DNA from: Prochlorococcus sp. AG-402-G22
GTDB lineage: Bacteria; Cyanobacteriota; Cyanobacteriia; PCC-6307; Cyanobiaceae
Reading direction: 5' to 3'
Length of the DNA: 64,000 nucleotides
Assembly: GCA_003217035.1 (NCBI GenBank)
Contig: QCHV01000007.1
Coordinates: forward strand, 1-64,000
In this document: piece by piece, positions 46,647-57,205 of the stretch
How the letters are laid out: each line of letters opens with the position of its first letter
How positions within the stretch are numbered: the first letter of the stretch is position 1
Notes under the pieces: model-generated
The model's input: the letters and a program-made list of their open reading frames with translations, nothing else
Databases searched by the model: none
What the model was told of the DNA's origin: nothing
Translations under genes and position numbers: made by a program

Positions 46647-48071
46647 ATGAAGCAATTTGAGAAACTCATAGCACCCACCAAAGGGTCAAAAATCAATTTC
46701 TTTAATGGACTACCTGAAGTACCAAATAATCCAATTATTCCCTTCATTCGTGGAGATGGTACAGGAATAGATATATGGCCAGCGACACAAAAAGTACTAG
46801 ATAAAGCCATTGAGAAGTCATATGGGAAAGATCGACAGATTGAATGGTTCAAAATTTATGCAGGAGATGAAGCCTGTGATTTATATGGGACCTATCAATA
46901 CCTTCCAAATGACACAATCGAAGCAATCCGAGAATATGGAGTGGCTATTAAAGGGCCATTAACAACACCTGTAGGAGGCGGCATTAGATCGTTAAACGTA
47001 GCCCTTAGGCAATTATTTGATCTTTATAGTTGCGTAAGACCTTGCCGATATTACAAAGGAACCCCAAGTCCTCATAAACGCCCAGAGGACCTTGATGTCA
47101 TAGTTTATAGAGAGAATACAGAAGATATTTATATGGGAATAGAATGGGAAGATAAAGACCCTATATGCAAAGAACTAATTCAACATATCAATAATAAAGT
47201 TATACCCTTTAGTCAAGGAATTAAGAACAGGAAGATACCTGAATGTGCAGGCATAGGTATTAAACCCGTTAGTAAGAGTGGCAGTCAAAGACATATCAGA
47301 AAAGCAATCCAACATGCACTGAAATTAAATGAACAGAAGAGGCATGTAACTTTAGTTCATAAGGGAAATATCATGAAATTCACTGAGGGTTCTTTCCGAG
47401 ACTGGGGATATGAATTGGCTACTAATGAATTTCGTAATGTTTGTGTAACTGAAAGAGAAAGTTGGATCCTAGATAATCTTCAAAAAAATCCAAGCCTAAG
47501 TATTCTAGAGAATGCAAAAATGATTGATCCTGGATTTGAATCATTTACAAATGAAAAAAAAGAAATAATTTATGAAGAGGTTAAATCTGTTCTTTCAACT
47601 ATCCATGAGACTCATGGGCAAGGGAAATGGAGAAAGATGGTCATGGTAGATGACAGAATTGCTGACAGTATTTTTCAACAAATCCAAACTAGGCCTGAGG
47701 ATTATTCAATACTTGCGACGCTTAATCTAAATGGTGACTATATCTCAGATGCTGCAGCTGCGATTGTTGGTGGACTTGGGATGGCACCTGGAGCAAATAT
47801 TGGAGACAATGCAGCAATTTTTGAAGCCACGCATGGTACTGCCCCAAAACACGCAGGTCTTGATCGTATTAACCCAGGTTCAGTAATTCTTAGTGGTGTG
47901 ATGATGTTGGAATTTCTTGGCTGGGAAGAAGCAGCTAATTTGATTTCCAAAGGTATAAGTAAGGCAATTGAAGATCAAAAAGTTACATATGATCTAGCAA
48001 GGTTAATTGAACCACCAGTTGAGCCATTAAGTTGCAGTGGATTTGCCAATGCAATTATAGAAAGGTTCTAA
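46647..48071 (+). CDS. icd: NADP-dependent isocitrate dehydrogenase
   Basis: 474 residues, the length of cyanobacterial Icd. IPFIRGDGTGIDIWPATQKV, AIKGPLTTPVGGGIRSLNVA with the phosphorylatable/substrate Ser, RPCRYYKGTPSP, VYRENTEDIYMGIEW, and ATLNLNGDYISDAAAAIVGG are present. Makes 2-oxoglutarate for nitrogen assimilation; with an incomplete TCA cycle this is the main route in picocyanobacteria. Divergent from the split gene, 160 bp apart. Confidence 0.97.
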   Translation: MKQFEKLIAPTKGSKINFFNGLPEVPNNPIIPFIRGDGTGIDIWPATQKVLDKAIEKSYGKDRQIEWFKIYAGDEACDLYGTYQYLPNDTIEAIREYGVAIKGPLTTPVGGGIRSLNVALRQLFDLYSCVRPCRYYKGTPSPHKRPEDLDVIVYRENTEDIYMGIEWEDKDPICKELIQHINNKVIPFSQGIKNRKIPECAGIGIKPVSKSGSQRHIRKAIQHALKLNEQKRHVTLVHKGNIMKFTEGSFRDWGYELATNEFRNVCVTERESWILDNLQKNPSLSILENAKMIDPGFESFTNEKKEIIYEEVKSVLSTIHETHGQGKWRKMVMVDDRIADSIFQQIQTRPEDYSILATLNLNGDYISDAAAAIVGGLGMAPGANIGDNAAIFEATHGTAPKHAGLDRINPGSVILSGVMMLEFLGWEEAANLISKGISKAIEDQKVTYDLARLIEPPVEPLSCSGFANAIIERF

Positions 48072-48087
48072 CTAAACTCTAGACAAG

Positions 48088-49446
48088 TCATCTAGATTCC
48101 ATCCTTTCCCATAGTTCAAATAAAGTATTTTTATTACCTAAATTTCCTGGCAATGTAACTACCGGCAAACATCCACTTGTATTGCTTGAGAAAGCAGAAA
48201 CCATTGATATGCCTGGCATTACTTGGCCAATTAAATGGACTAATTCTAAATTTAAACCTTTAGAAAGAAGTATCTGGCTAGTAATGCCCCCTTTGCTAAT
48301 AATATACCCTATTCTATTTGATATTGAACCAGTTAAGCGAGCCATGATTTCCGCTAGTTGAAGACCAAAACTCATTCGTAAAGAAGAGGAAAGAAAAGTC
48401 AATTCTTGTCTACTTGTATAAAGAACTGGAGTTATGTCATTATCTAGGGCACTATTAATTTCTTTCAGCCAGGATCTCTCTAAGTCCGTTAACAATAAAT
48501 CCAAAGGCTTCTCATCTAATGCCTTAGAGATTTGATCAACATTTAGCTTTATACCATGGAAATAATCTTTCTTTTGCAACAATGTTCCCAATTGTTCATC
48601 AGCAAGTTGAACATGAGAGCCTACAAGTATAAAACCGGGCAAAGGCTTACCATTTAATCCCTTAAGTCTTAATGAAGAAAATTCCTTAATTGGATTAGAA
48701 TTTAAAGGGATACTTGAAAGCGCATTAATCAAGCTAGCTGCAGACCTAAATAAAAACCTCTTCTTGCCATATAAACTTTTAATTGCATCAGAAAATGTAA
48801 TTAAATGAATAGGAAGCTGAGCATCTACTACAACGTGCTGATTAGATGATAATTTATACAAAAAATTTATCAGATTATTCATTCCTTCTTTCGTTTGAAT
48901 TGCTGAGTTAAGTGTCTGAATTGAAACCATCTTTACCATACCTGACTTAATCTTCCCTTGACTTTTTTCTTCAATCCAGTCAGGCAAGTAACTTTTTGAG
49001 TAGCCAAATATCTTATCTTTAGCAAAGATAGATTTATGAACTGGAAGTTCATTCAATAGATGAATACCATTAACTGTAGTCCTTCCTCCTTCTAAAAAAG
49101 CAGGAACATGAAAAGTCGCATCAAAAGGACCAAGTTCCTGATTTAAAATATTTGGCTCCAGTATTCCATGACCTCTAAGAGTAGAATCTCCTCTACTAAT
49201 AAAAAATATATCCTCAAGTCTTTGCTCACTTACTCTTAGATTTTTCAATAGAGATCGGCAAATTTTCCTTGTTTTCTCTTCAGCCAATTCAGGAGATAAT
49301 GCCCTTGTGTTAGTCAATAAGAAAAGCAAATCAGATGGATTTTCAAGAGATCGAATGAGATTTTTATCACTAAATTCTAGAAGTAGAGTACAATTAAAAA
49401 CTGTTTGAGAACCGGTGGGATCATCATCGAATACGATTATTTTCAT
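48088..49446 (-). CDS. Four-carbon acid sugar kinase family protein (DUF1537)
   Basis: 452 residues. Starts MKIIVFDDDPTGSQTVFNC, the substrate-domain motif of this family, continues with SRGDSTLRGHG, and its C-terminal domain has the ATP-binding ISKGGITSQILLSKG, then MPGISMVSAFSSNTSGCLPVVTLPGNLG. Known members phosphorylate D-threonate, erythronate or related acids at C4. The true substrate is unknown here. Its placement after a (S)-2-hydroxy-acid oxidase gene on the same strand hints at sugar-acid or glycolate metabolism. Convergent with icd. Confidence 0.85.
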   Translation of the reverse strand: MKIIVFDDDPTGSQTVFNCTLLLEFSDKNLIRSLENPSDLLFLLTNTRALSPELAEEKTRKICRSLLKNLRVSEQRLEDIFFISRGDSTLRGHGILEPNILNQELGPFDATFHVPAFLEGGRTTVNGIHLLNELPVHKSIFAKDKIFGYSKSYLPDWIEEKSQGKIKSGMVKMVSIQTLNSAIQTKEGMNNLINFLYKLSSNQHVVVDAQLPIHLITFSDAIKSLYGKKRFLFRSAASLINALSSIPLNSNPIKEFSSLRLKGLNGKPLPGFILVGSHVQLADEQLGTLLQKKDYFHGIKLNVDQISKALDEKPLDLLLTDLERSWLKEINSALDNDITPVLYTSRQELTFLSSSLRMSFGLQLAEIMARLTGSISNRIGYIISKGGITSQILLSKGLNLELVHLIGQVMPGISMVSAFSSNTSGCLPVVTLPGNLGNKNTLFELWERMESR

Positions 49447-49486
49447 AGTTATGACTACATCAGAAAGCTTATCTAAGCTGGATGAT

Positions 49487-50659
49487 CTATATCCAATTAC
49501 TAGGAATACTTATAAAGCTCTTATCTAACTTTTGAACCGAATCACATCCTAATAATTTCATTGTCCGCAATATATCAGTTTTAAGAATTTCAATTGATCT
49601 TGCAACTCCTGGTCCTCCAGCCGCTGCTAAACCATAAGCATAAGCCCTTCCAATTAATACTCCTTTAGCACCCAAGCAGAGGGCTTTTACAACATCACTT
49701 CCTCGTCTAATGCCTCCATCTAATAAAACATCAATTTGTCCATTTGCAGCTTCGACTATTTCAGGAAGGGCTCTAATCGTAGGGGCAACACTATCTAACT
49801 GACGCGCGCCATGATTTGAGACAACAATTGCATCAACCCCTAAATCAATTGCTTTTCGTGCGTCATCACCAATATGAACTCCTTTAACTATAATTTTCCC
49901 TCCCCAAGCTTCTCTAATCCAATTCAAATCTTCCCAGGTAACAACCGACTCCTCCAAAGCTGGGCCAATCTCTGTATAACCCATCGGTCCATTTTCAAGC
50001 TCAACATTAGGGAAGCTCATTAATCCCCCATCACCAAGCCATTGAGTTAGCCAGCAAGGTTTTATCAACATTTGGGAAAGATATGGAAACATCTTCAATG
50101 GATTACGAGAGAGCAATTCTTTCGTTCCATTTCGAACATCTCTTTCCCTCAGACCTGAGATAGGAGTGTCAATAGTCACAACTATTGCTGAGAATCCGGC
50201 TGACTTTGCTCTCTGAATAGTTTGCAATGCAACATCCTTGCCACCAAGCAAATAAAGCTGATACCAAGCAGGGCAATTGGTTGCTTCTTTAACTTCTTCT
50301 AATCTGCAACCAGATAAAGTTGAAAGTGCATAGCCTGTTCCAGCAATACCAGCTTCGCGTGCAGCAACAACCTCTCCTTTTGGATAAAACATCCTGCTAC
50401 TGCCTACTGGAGCCAAAATAAAAGGAAGCTTAAAATCTTGATTAATTACTGAGATTGATAAATCACAAGATGGAGTGGCTACTGCACATCTTGGACGAAA
50501 AAATATTTCGTTATAAGCACTGCAGTTTTGAGATAAGGTTTGCTCTCTATCAGCCCCACTATCTATATAATCAAAGACCATTTGAGGCAGTCGACTCTTT
50601 GCCAGCAAACGAAGGTCACTAATATTGACAACTTTTGGAGAAGAAACATTGGCTCCCAT
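49487..50659 (-). CDS. FMN-dependent (S)-2-hydroxy-acid dehydrogenase, glycolate/lactate oxidase type
   Basis: 390 residues. LPQMVFDYIDSGADREQTL start, TGYALSTLSGCRLEEV, WYQLYLLGGKDV, IVVTIDTPISGLRERDVRNG, and VDAIVVSNHGARQLD with the catalytic His; VLLDGGIRRGSDVVKALCLGA binds the FMN phosphate. Oxidises glycolate or lactate. Glycolate arises from photorespiration, so glycolate is plausible, but specificity cannot be read off. Next to the DUF1537 kinase (40 bp) and 13 bp after the mutarotase-like gene. Confidence 0.9.
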   Translation of the reverse strand: MGANVSSPKVVNISDLRLLAKSRLPQMVFDYIDSGADREQTLSQNCSAYNEIFFRPRCAVATPSCDLSISVINQDFKLPFILAPVGSSRMFYPKGEVVAAREAGIAGTGYALSTLSGCRLEEVKEATNCPAWYQLYLLGGKDVALQTIQRAKSAGFSAIVVTIDTPISGLRERDVRNGTKELLSRNPLKMFPYLSQMLIKPCWLTQWLGDGGLMSFPNVELENGPMGYTEIGPALEESVVTWEDLNWIREAWGGKIIVKGVHIGDDARKAIDLGVDAIVVSNHGARQLDSVAPTIRALPEIVEAANGQIDVLLDGGIRRGSDVVKALCLGAKGVLIGRAYAYGLAAAGGPGVARSIEILKTDILRTMKLLGCDSVQKLDKSFISIPSNWI

Positions 50660-50672
50660 AATTTTGATTGAA

Positions 50673-51527
50673 TTAATTGGTCACAAACCTGCACTTAAAA
50701 TCTTGATAAGCGCCTGGTTCTAAGAGAAGCATACGATCACCACTGATCAATGATCCACGTGGACTTGTCCAAGGCTCTAAACAAACCATTTTCCTAGGCG
50801 GGTCTGTCCATGTAACAACTAAATTAAAGGGAGGCTCATTATGCAACTTAATTTTTGCACCTGTTGAAGAATCAATCAAGGAAACTGTCTGCTCAGGAAA
50901 AGACAATAAATCAATGCCTTCATGCAGTATTTTCAATTGCTCCTGGGAAGGAACTTCAGACATATTCTTATGATTTAGAGAATCCTCAGGCAATCCATCT
51001 ATAACAACATTCTCTAAATCACTTACCAGAAAATAAGGGTGCAAGCCAAAGCTAAAAGGCATTACCTTGTCTCCTTTATTTGTAATTAAAGTTTTAATTT
51101 CTAATGCATCTTCCAAGAGAGTAACTTGCATCTCTAAACAGAACTTAAAAGGGTAAGAAGTTCTAGAATCAGAATTATCAGTTAAATGCATTTTAAAACT
51201 ATTTAAATTCTCAAGGAATTTTATTTTCCATTGCATATCTCTTGCAAATCCATGTTGCTTTAGAAAGAAATCTCCCTCATCTAAAGGCAGATTATTACTA
51301 GGTAAGTCACCACAAATTGGAAACAAGACAGGCATACCACCTCTTACACTTTTTGTTTCATCCTTGAAGCGGTCTAAATCCAGATAGAGTATCTCACGTC
51401 CATTCGACTTCCAGCTAGTTATTAATCCTCCGCGTTCTGGAACGACTCTTACACAATCACCATTTTCATTATTTAAGAATTCCCAGTGAGCATAAGGTTT
51501 TGACTTCTTACTAAAAGATATAGACAT
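50673..51527 (-). CDS. Galactose mutarotase-like (aldose 1-epimerase fold) protein
   Basis: 284 residues of beta-rich sequence. VVPERGGLITSWKSNGREIL at the start, RGGMPVLFPICGDLPSN, LKQHGFARDMQWK with the first His, and FGLHPYFLVSDL with the second, all as in the family; the C-terminal VCLEPWTSPRGSLISG carries the catalytic Glu. Usually such proteins interconvert hexose or hexose-6-phosphate anomers. It is followed closely by the hydroxy-acid oxidase gene. Confidence 0.85.
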   Translation of the reverse strand: MSISFSKKSKPYAHWEFLNNENGDCVRVVPERGGLITSWKSNGREILYLDLDRFKDETKSVRGGMPVLFPICGDLPSNNLPLDEGDFFLKQHGFARDMQWKIKFLENLNSFKMHLTDNSDSRTSYPFKFCLEMQVTLLEDALEIKTLITNKGDKVMPFSFGLHPYFLVSDLENVVIDGLPEDSLNHKNMSEVPSQEQLKILHEGIDLLSFPEQTVSLIDSSTGAKIKLHNEPPFNLVVTWTDPPRKMVCLEPWTSPRGSLISGDRMLLLEPGAYQDFKCRFVTN

Positions 51528-51540
51528 TTAATGAGGTTAT

Positions 51541-52476
51541 TTAATTACTTAACCAGGCAAGCATTTCTTGATTAACAAGATCAGGTACTTCATCATGAGG
51601 GCAGTGGCCTGCTTTTAATAAAACTTCTTTGACATCCAAAGAAGCTTGTTTGGCAAAAGTGCGGAATTTTTCTTGCTTTGCTTTTGCATTCCTTAACCAA
51701 GGATCGCTATCACCCCATAACAAAAGCAAAGGAGCTTGCAAATCATTAAATAATTCATCAATTGGTTTACCTTTAAGTCCTCTAGCTTGAAAAACTTTTC
51801 GAAAAACCTGAAAAGCTCCTGGATCTAAAGAGGGCCTTCGAATCGACTCAATCAAATAATCATCTACATTTTTAGGATCAATATAGACTTGCTTTAAGGT
51901 ATTTCTTATGACATTAGGTCTACGCAAATTCTCAAAAATCACTCTCTGCAATAAAGGATAAAAAAACCATTTAACCAAAAGATCTCTGGATAATCCCTTT
52001 CCAATATTCTGCCTCAACTTTGAAGCAAAGTCCTCTGGTTTAGAAGCAAATTTCTCATCACTAAAGTATCCAGCAGCATTAAGCAAAACAACACCTGCTG
52101 AATCTGATTCCAGTGCTGCACCTGCTGCAAGAGCCGCATATCCACCTAAAGAATTGCCAACAATAACTGTTGGCTTTCTAATGCGTTCTCGCACATATGC
52201 AACGACCTGTTCCTTCCAAAGCTCACCTCCATAGTCCAATTCTGACGGTTTTGCACTCCTACCAAAACCTAATAAATCAATTGCATGGACCTCATGTTTT
52301 TTTGCAAGCACAGGGATGTTATATCGCCAATGATCTGTAGAAGCGCCAAAACCGTGCACAAGCAAAACTACAGGTGCATTATTCTCCAAACTTTCTATTG
52401 GCTTTGAGCTAACTGAAAAGACTGCATGTCCTAGAAAGTTCCAAGGTGAGTTTGCTTGTGCAGCCAAAGTGTCCAT
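51541..52476 (-). CDS. Alpha/beta hydrolase
   Basis: 311 residues. The oxyanion motif VLLVHGFGASTDHWRYNIPV at about 36-55, nucleophile elbow VGNSLGGYAALAAG (Ser at about 111), an acid in LLLWGDSDPWLRNA and the terminal His in KAGHCPHDEVPDL complete the triad. Looks like the cyanobacterial esterase/epoxide-hydrolase-like group; substrate unknown. Divergent from no gene; the antiporter gene ends upstream by 127 bp on the same strand. Confidence 0.9.
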   Translation of the reverse strand: MDTLAAQANSPWNFLGHAVFSVSSKPIESLENNAPVVLLVHGFGASTDHWRYNIPVLAKKHEVHAIDLLGFGRSAKPSELDYGGELWKEQVVAYVRERIRKPTVIVGNSLGGYAALAAGAALESDSAGVVLLNAAGYFSDEKFASKPEDFASKLRQNIGKGLSRDLLVKWFFYPLLQRVIFENLRRPNVIRNTLKQVYIDPKNVDDYLIESIRRPSLDPGAFQVFRKVFQARGLKGKPIDELFNDLQAPLLLLWGDSDPWLRNAKAKQEKFRTFAKQASLDVKEVLLKAGHCPHDEVPDLVNQEMLAWLSN

Positions 52477-52603
52477 GAGTATGAAAAATAAATTTCAAAG
52501 AAATAGAAAGAAATTAGAAGGTAAATATAAAAGAAAATACAATTTATACTTTTCTTCTACTTTCAGTCAATTTACTAGGGTTCTTCAAAATATTGCAAAT
52601 TTA

Positions 52604-53983
52604 CTAAATCAGACCTACAGGGTCTGCAGCTACCTCATCAGGAATTGAATTTCCTCCTCCAGGTTTTTTATCTTTCAAAACTAATCGCAATAAAACAGGT
52701 GCAAGAAAAGTTGTGCCTATAACCATCAACAAAATTGCAGCTTCTAAAGAAGGGGTTAATAAACCAGCACTAGTTCCAAGACCTAAAAATATTAAGCCAA
52801 CTTCCCCCCTAGGCATCATTCCTAAACCAACAACCAACCTATTAGTAGGTTTGTCGATAACAAAAGACCACCCTGAAGCAATTTTTCCAATAATCGCAAC
52901 AACCAAAAGGAATCCAGCAACAATTAATGCTGATCTGCTTGATGGATCCAAAGGGTTAATGACTGAAAGATCCATTCCAGCTCCAACTAAAACAAAGAAA
53001 ATAGTTGCAAATAAAGAAACAAGAGGAAGTACAGATTGTTGAATCGCATGATTATTTTTTGAGCTACTTAGAATCAAACCTGCTGCGAAAGCTCCTAAAG
53101 CAGCCTCAAGGCCAATCGCAGTCGCTACAAAACAACTGAGAACTAGTATTACAAATGAAGCAACAACTACTGCACCTGGCGCTTTTAAACGATCAAGCAA
53201 CCAATCAAAAGCTGGGGCAGCTGTCCTACTTAAAGCAATAGCAGCTATGACAAATACAGTTGCTGCCAATACAAGCTTTACTATCGGAGCAATTTCTAAT
53301 GAGCCTCCTGTAGCCAAAGCAACTACTACAGCAAGAATAACAATCCCTAAAATGTCATCCAATACAGCGGCTCCTATAACTATTTGACCTTCTCGAGTTT
53401 TGAGATATCCAAGTTCTCCAAAAACACTGGCCGTAATTCCAATACTTGTAGCTGTCATTGAAGCCCCTGCAAAAATTGCAGGAATTAAATCCACTTGAAA
53501 AAGGAACATCAACCCAAAGGTTCCAAATGCAAAAGGCAAAATAACTCCTGCCATTGCAACAGTGAATGCCTGGGCACCAACAGCCACCAATTCCTCTAAT
53601 TCACTTTCTAATCCAGTTAGAAAAAGAAGTGCGTATAAACCCAAAGTGGCTACTGCTTGCAAAGAGGGGAAAGTCTCAAAATACAAATCAGGAACTGCTT
53701 CTGGAGGTATAGAAGCAAGCGAACTAATTACATTTACAAAGCCTTCATTCAAAGCACTATGAGCACTGGGAGGTATAAGTAAGTGCAAACCGGAAGCCCC
53801 AATCAATACACCTGCCAACAATTCACCAACAATTGTTGGCAAGCTAAGCCTTACCAAAATTTCGGCCAATGTTCTTGCAGCTACAAAAATCAAGAGGAAA
53901 CGAATTACTCCGATCAACGTTTCAGCAACTTCAACATCATGAGTACTTAATACTGAAAGCAAGGAGGAAATCATCATGAACAA
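52604..53983 (-). CDS. Na+/H+ antiporter, CPA2/NapA-type
   Basis: 459 residues with about 12 membrane segments. LPTIVGELLAGVLIGASGL in the first helices, GASMTATSIGITASVFGEL, and AAVLDDILGIVILAVVVALA with the paired Asp (DD) of the transport site. The C-terminal cytoplasmic tail is short (KDKKPGGGNSIPDEVAADPV), with no TrkA-N regulatory domain. Expels Na+ or exchanges K+ for H+ in a marine cell. The symbol is left blank since several paralogues exist. Confidence 0.9.
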   Translation of the reverse strand: MFMMISSLLSVLSTHDVEVAETLIGVIRFLLIFVAARTLAEILVRLSLPTIVGELLAGVLIGASGLHLLIPPSAHSALNEGFVNVISSLASIPPEAVPDLYFETFPSLQAVATLGLYALLFLTGLESELEELVAVGAQAFTVAMAGVILPFAFGTFGLMFLFQVDLIPAIFAGASMTATSIGITASVFGELGYLKTREGQIVIGAAVLDDILGIVILAVVVALATGGSLEIAPIVKLVLAATVFVIAAIALSRTAAPAFDWLLDRLKAPGAVVVASFVILVLSCFVATAIGLEAALGAFAAGLILSSSKNNHAIQQSVLPLVSLFATIFFVLVGAGMDLSVINPLDPSSRSALIVAGFLLVVAIIGKIASGWSFVIDKPTNRLVVGLGMMPRGEVGLIFLGLGTSAGLLTPSLEAAILLMVIGTTFLAPVLLRLVLKDKKPGGGNSIPDEVAADPVGLI

Positions 53984-54141
53984 ACCAGTTAAAGCCTTTA
54001 GAAAAGATAGATTATTAAGACCCCAAAGATAAATGTTTCTTTTAGATTCATCATTAATTCCTAAATCTGGTGTTGATCTGAAGTCACTAGACGAATAGAT
54101 AGAAAAAGGTTGGCTAGCGTCCTTCCATATATAAAACCGTT

Positions 54142-56664
54142 ATGAGCAGCTCACAGCCAATAGAACTGCGTCTGCCAACTCCCGGTTGCTATGCAGATCC
54201 CATAAAAGCTGGCATTGATGCAGATGCAGTTTTTGATGGAATGACTGAGCATCTTTTTTTTACCCTTGGGAAACTAGCCACTACAGCTAGCCTTCGAGAT
54301 CTATATATGGCTTTAAGTTATGCAGTCAGAGATAGATTAATGACCAGATATTTAGCTTCTCAAGAAGCAATTAGGGCTAAGCCTCAAAAAACCGTTGCAT
54401 ATCTTTCAGCCGAATTCTTAATTGGACCACAATTAAATAACAACCTATTAAATCTTGGAATTCAAAAGGAAGCAGAAGAAGCAGTTAAAAGATTTGGTAT
54501 TGAATCACTAAATGACATTCTTGAGGTAGAAGAAGAACCTGGCCTCGGTAATGGAGGCCTTGGAAGACTAGCTGCCTGCTATATGGAATCACTTGCAAGT
54601 CTTCAGGTACCCGCAATAGGCTATGGGATTCGTTATGAATTTGGGATTTTCAATCAAATTATTAGGGATGGATGGCAAGTAGAAATAACTGATAAATGGC
54701 TCAAAGGAGGATGGCCATGGGAATTGCCTCAGCCTGACGAATCATGTTTTGTAGGCTTTGGAGGAAGGACTGAAAGCTATATCGACGACAAAGGTAATTA
54801 TCGATCCAGATGGATCCCTTCAGAACATGCTATTGGAGTTCCTCATGACATTCCAATCCTTGGTTATCGAGTAAATAATTGTGATCGACTTCGCTTATGG
54901 AGAGCTGACGCAACGGAAAGTTTTGATTTTTATGCTTTTAATATCGGCGATTATTACGGTGCTGTAGAAGAAAAAGTTGCCTCAGAAACAATATCTAAAG
55001 TTCTTTATCCTAATGATGGAACTGATGAAGGAAGAAGATTAAGACTAAAACAACAACACTTCTTTGTTAGTTGTTCATTACAAGATATGCTTAGAAGTCT
55101 TGAAAAAAGAAATATCTGTATTGAAGATTTTCCTCAACATTGGTCAGTTCAACTAAATGATACTCACCCAGCTATTGCAGTCGCTGAATTAATGCGATTA
55201 TTGATTGATAATCATCATCTTGAATGGGAAAGGGCATGGGATATTACTAATCGATCAGTTGCATATACTAACCATACTTTATTACCTGAAGCATTAGAGA
55301 AATGGGATCTCAATCTTTTTAATAGCCTACTTCCTAGACACTTAGAAATAATCTATGAAATCAATAGGAGATTCCTGCAACAAGTTAGATTACGTTATCC
55401 AGGTAATGATTCAATACTCAGGAAGCTTTCTATTATTGATGAAGAAGGTGGAAAAGCTGTACGAATGGCTCATTTGGCAACAATCGGTGCACATAATGTG
55501 AACGGAGTTGCTGCATTACATTCTGATCTCATAAAGCGTCAACTTATGCCTGAATTCGCAGATTTGTGGCCAGATAAATTTACTAATGTGACCAATGGTG
55601 TTACACCTAGACGATGGGTTGCTTTGGCAAACCCTGAGCTAGCAAACCTTCTAGATAAAGAAGTAGGTTCAAATTGGATCACTAATATGGACCTACTAAC
55701 AAAATTAGAAAATAAAGAAAATGATCCAGAATTTTTACAACTTTTTGGTGCAACTAAACTTTCAGGGAAAAGAAAGCTTGCTGGATATATTCATAGACAA
55801 ACAGGAATTTTAGTAGATCCAGTAAGTTTATTTGATGTACAAGTAAAAAGAATTCATCAATACAAAAGACAGCATCTAAATGCTCTACAAATTATCACAC
55901 AGTATCTTCGTATCAAAAATGGAACTGCTGATGAAATAGCTCCTAGAACTGTGATTTTTGGTGGCAAGGCAGCTCCAGGGTATTTCATGGCTAAATTAAT
56001 GATTAGATTTATAAATGGAATCGCAGAAGTTGTTAATGCAGATCCTGATATGGATGGAAGGTTACGAGTTGTTTTCCTCCCTGATTACAATGTGAAGCTA
56101 GGGGAACAAGTATATTCAGCCACTGACTTATCAGAACAGATTTCCACTGCTGGGAAAGAAGCTTCTGGCACAGGAAATATGAAATTCGCCATGAATGGTG
56201 CGTTGACCATTGGAACACTAGATGGGGCAAATATTGAGATTCGTGATCGCGTAGGAGAAGATAACTTTTTCCTTTTTGGCAAAACTGAATCAGAGATAGT
56301 GGAACTTAGAGAAAATGGATATGACCCTAATAAGTATATAGAAGAAAGCCAAGAGCTATCTGAAGCAATAAGGTTGATAGAGTTAGGTCACTTTAGCAAT
56401 GGCGATAGTGAGTTATTCAAACCTCTATTAAATAGCCTTACAGGGTATGATCCATTTTTTGTAATGGCAGATTTCTCAGATTATCTAGTTGCCCAAGATA
56501 AAGTAAGCAAAGCCTGGAAAAATAAAGAAAAGTGGAATCGAATGTCTCTTCTAAATACAGCGAGATCTGGTTTTTTCTCTTCAGACAGATCTATAAGGGA
56601 ATATTGTGATTCAATATGGAAGGTAAAGCCATTAGAAGTACAAATCACATGTGACGTTAATTAA
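54142..56664 (+). CDS. glgP: Glycogen phosphorylase
   Basis: 840 residues. Found: TVAYLSAEFLIGPQLNNNL, LGNGGLGRLAACYMESLASL, GYGIRYEFGIFNQIIRDGWQ, NVTNGVTPRRW, and the PLP motif EASGTGNMKFAMNGALTIGT with the Schiff-base Lys in FAMNG-side region. It degrades glycogen, the carbon store used at night, to glucose-1-phosphate. The 158 bp to the antiporter gene are a divergent promoter region. Confidence 0.97.
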   Translation: MSSSQPIELRLPTPGCYADPIKAGIDADAVFDGMTEHLFFTLGKLATTASLRDLYMALSYAVRDRLMTRYLASQEAIRAKPQKTVAYLSAEFLIGPQLNNNLLNLGIQKEAEEAVKRFGIESLNDILEVEEEPGLGNGGLGRLAACYMESLASLQVPAIGYGIRYEFGIFNQIIRDGWQVEITDKWLKGGWPWELPQPDESCFVGFGGRTESYIDDKGNYRSRWIPSEHAIGVPHDIPILGYRVNNCDRLRLWRADATESFDFYAFNIGDYYGAVEEKVASETISKVLYPNDGTDEGRRLRLKQQHFFVSCSLQDMLRSLEKRNICIEDFPQHWSVQLNDTHPAIAVAELMRLLIDNHHLEWERAWDITNRSVAYTNHTLLPEALEKWDLNLFNSLLPRHLEIIYEINRRFLQQVRLRYPGNDSILRKLSIIDEEGGKAVRMAHLATIGAHNVNGVAALHSDLIKRQLMPEFADLWPDKFTNVTNGVTPRRWVALANPELANLLDKEVGSNWITNMDLLTKLENKENDPEFLQLFGATKLSGKRKLAGYIHRQTGILVDPVSLFDVQVKRIHQYKRQHLNALQIITQYLRIKNGTADEIAPRTVIFGGKAAPGYFMAKLMIRFINGIAEVVNADPDMDGRLRVVFLPDYNVKLGEQVYSATDLSEQISTAGKEASGTGNMKFAMNGALTIGTLDGANIEIRDRVGEDNFFLFGKTESEIVELRENGYDPNKYIEESQELSEAIRLIELGHFSNGDSELFKPLLNSLTGYDPFFVMADFSDYLVAQDKVSKAWKNKEKWNRMSLLNTARSGFFSSDRSIREYCDSIWKVKPLEVQITCDVN

Positions 56665-56676
56665 GAACTTTCTTAT

Positions 56677-57135
56677 TTAATTTCTATCAGGTAAATCTGG
56701 AGTCTGATGAAGAAGTCGATTCAACCTTAGTCGGTCAATATTCAAAGGATCAGGCGCTAGTTCTCCGGCTAACTCTCTAAACTTATTCTCTATAGATTCA
56801 GGAACTTTTACTTCAAATACCCTCTCCATTAAAACTTCTATTGAATAAAGATGAGCGTTAATATTTTCAAGATCAGTTAAAGCTTGTTGAATTTCTTCTT
56901 TTGAATATTCTTGATCACTAAAAGTAGGCGATTGATCTATCCGATCATCTGAGGTTTTTGATCCAAATTGCTTTTGCAAATCCTCTAATGCTCTACTTGC
57001 AAGAGTCCTAAAAGATTGAAGAGCCGCCCAATTAACCTCTTGCTGCTGTCGAAGAGTAGGGAACTCTCGAACAAAGCGGTCATGCTCTTTGTAGAACCTT
57101 TGACAATCAGGACATTGGCAGGGCTTATCAGGCAC
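56677..57135 (-). CDS. Hypothetical protein with N-terminal CxCxxC cluster
   Basis: 152 residues beginning MPDKPCQCPDCQRFYKEHDR; the CxCxxC could hold a metal, perhaps with one more ligand. The rest is helical and charged with a possible coiled coil in the middle (TDLENINAHLYSIEVLMERV). Not recognised. Convergent with glgP (12 bp). The frame codon use is normal. Confidence 0.65.
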   Translation of the reverse strand: MPDKPCQCPDCQRFYKEHDRFVREFPTLRQQQEVNWAALQSFRTLASRALEDLQKQFGSKTSDDRIDQSPTFSDQEYSKEEIQQALTDLENINAHLYSIEVLMERVFEVKVPESIENKFRELAGELAPDPLNIDRLRLNRLLHQTPDLPDRN

Positions 57136-57205
57136 TGGCTGTCTAATGGGTTAAACCCATCATTACATCTTGACTGTCCTAGAAGCTGATCAAATCAAAA
57201 TATCT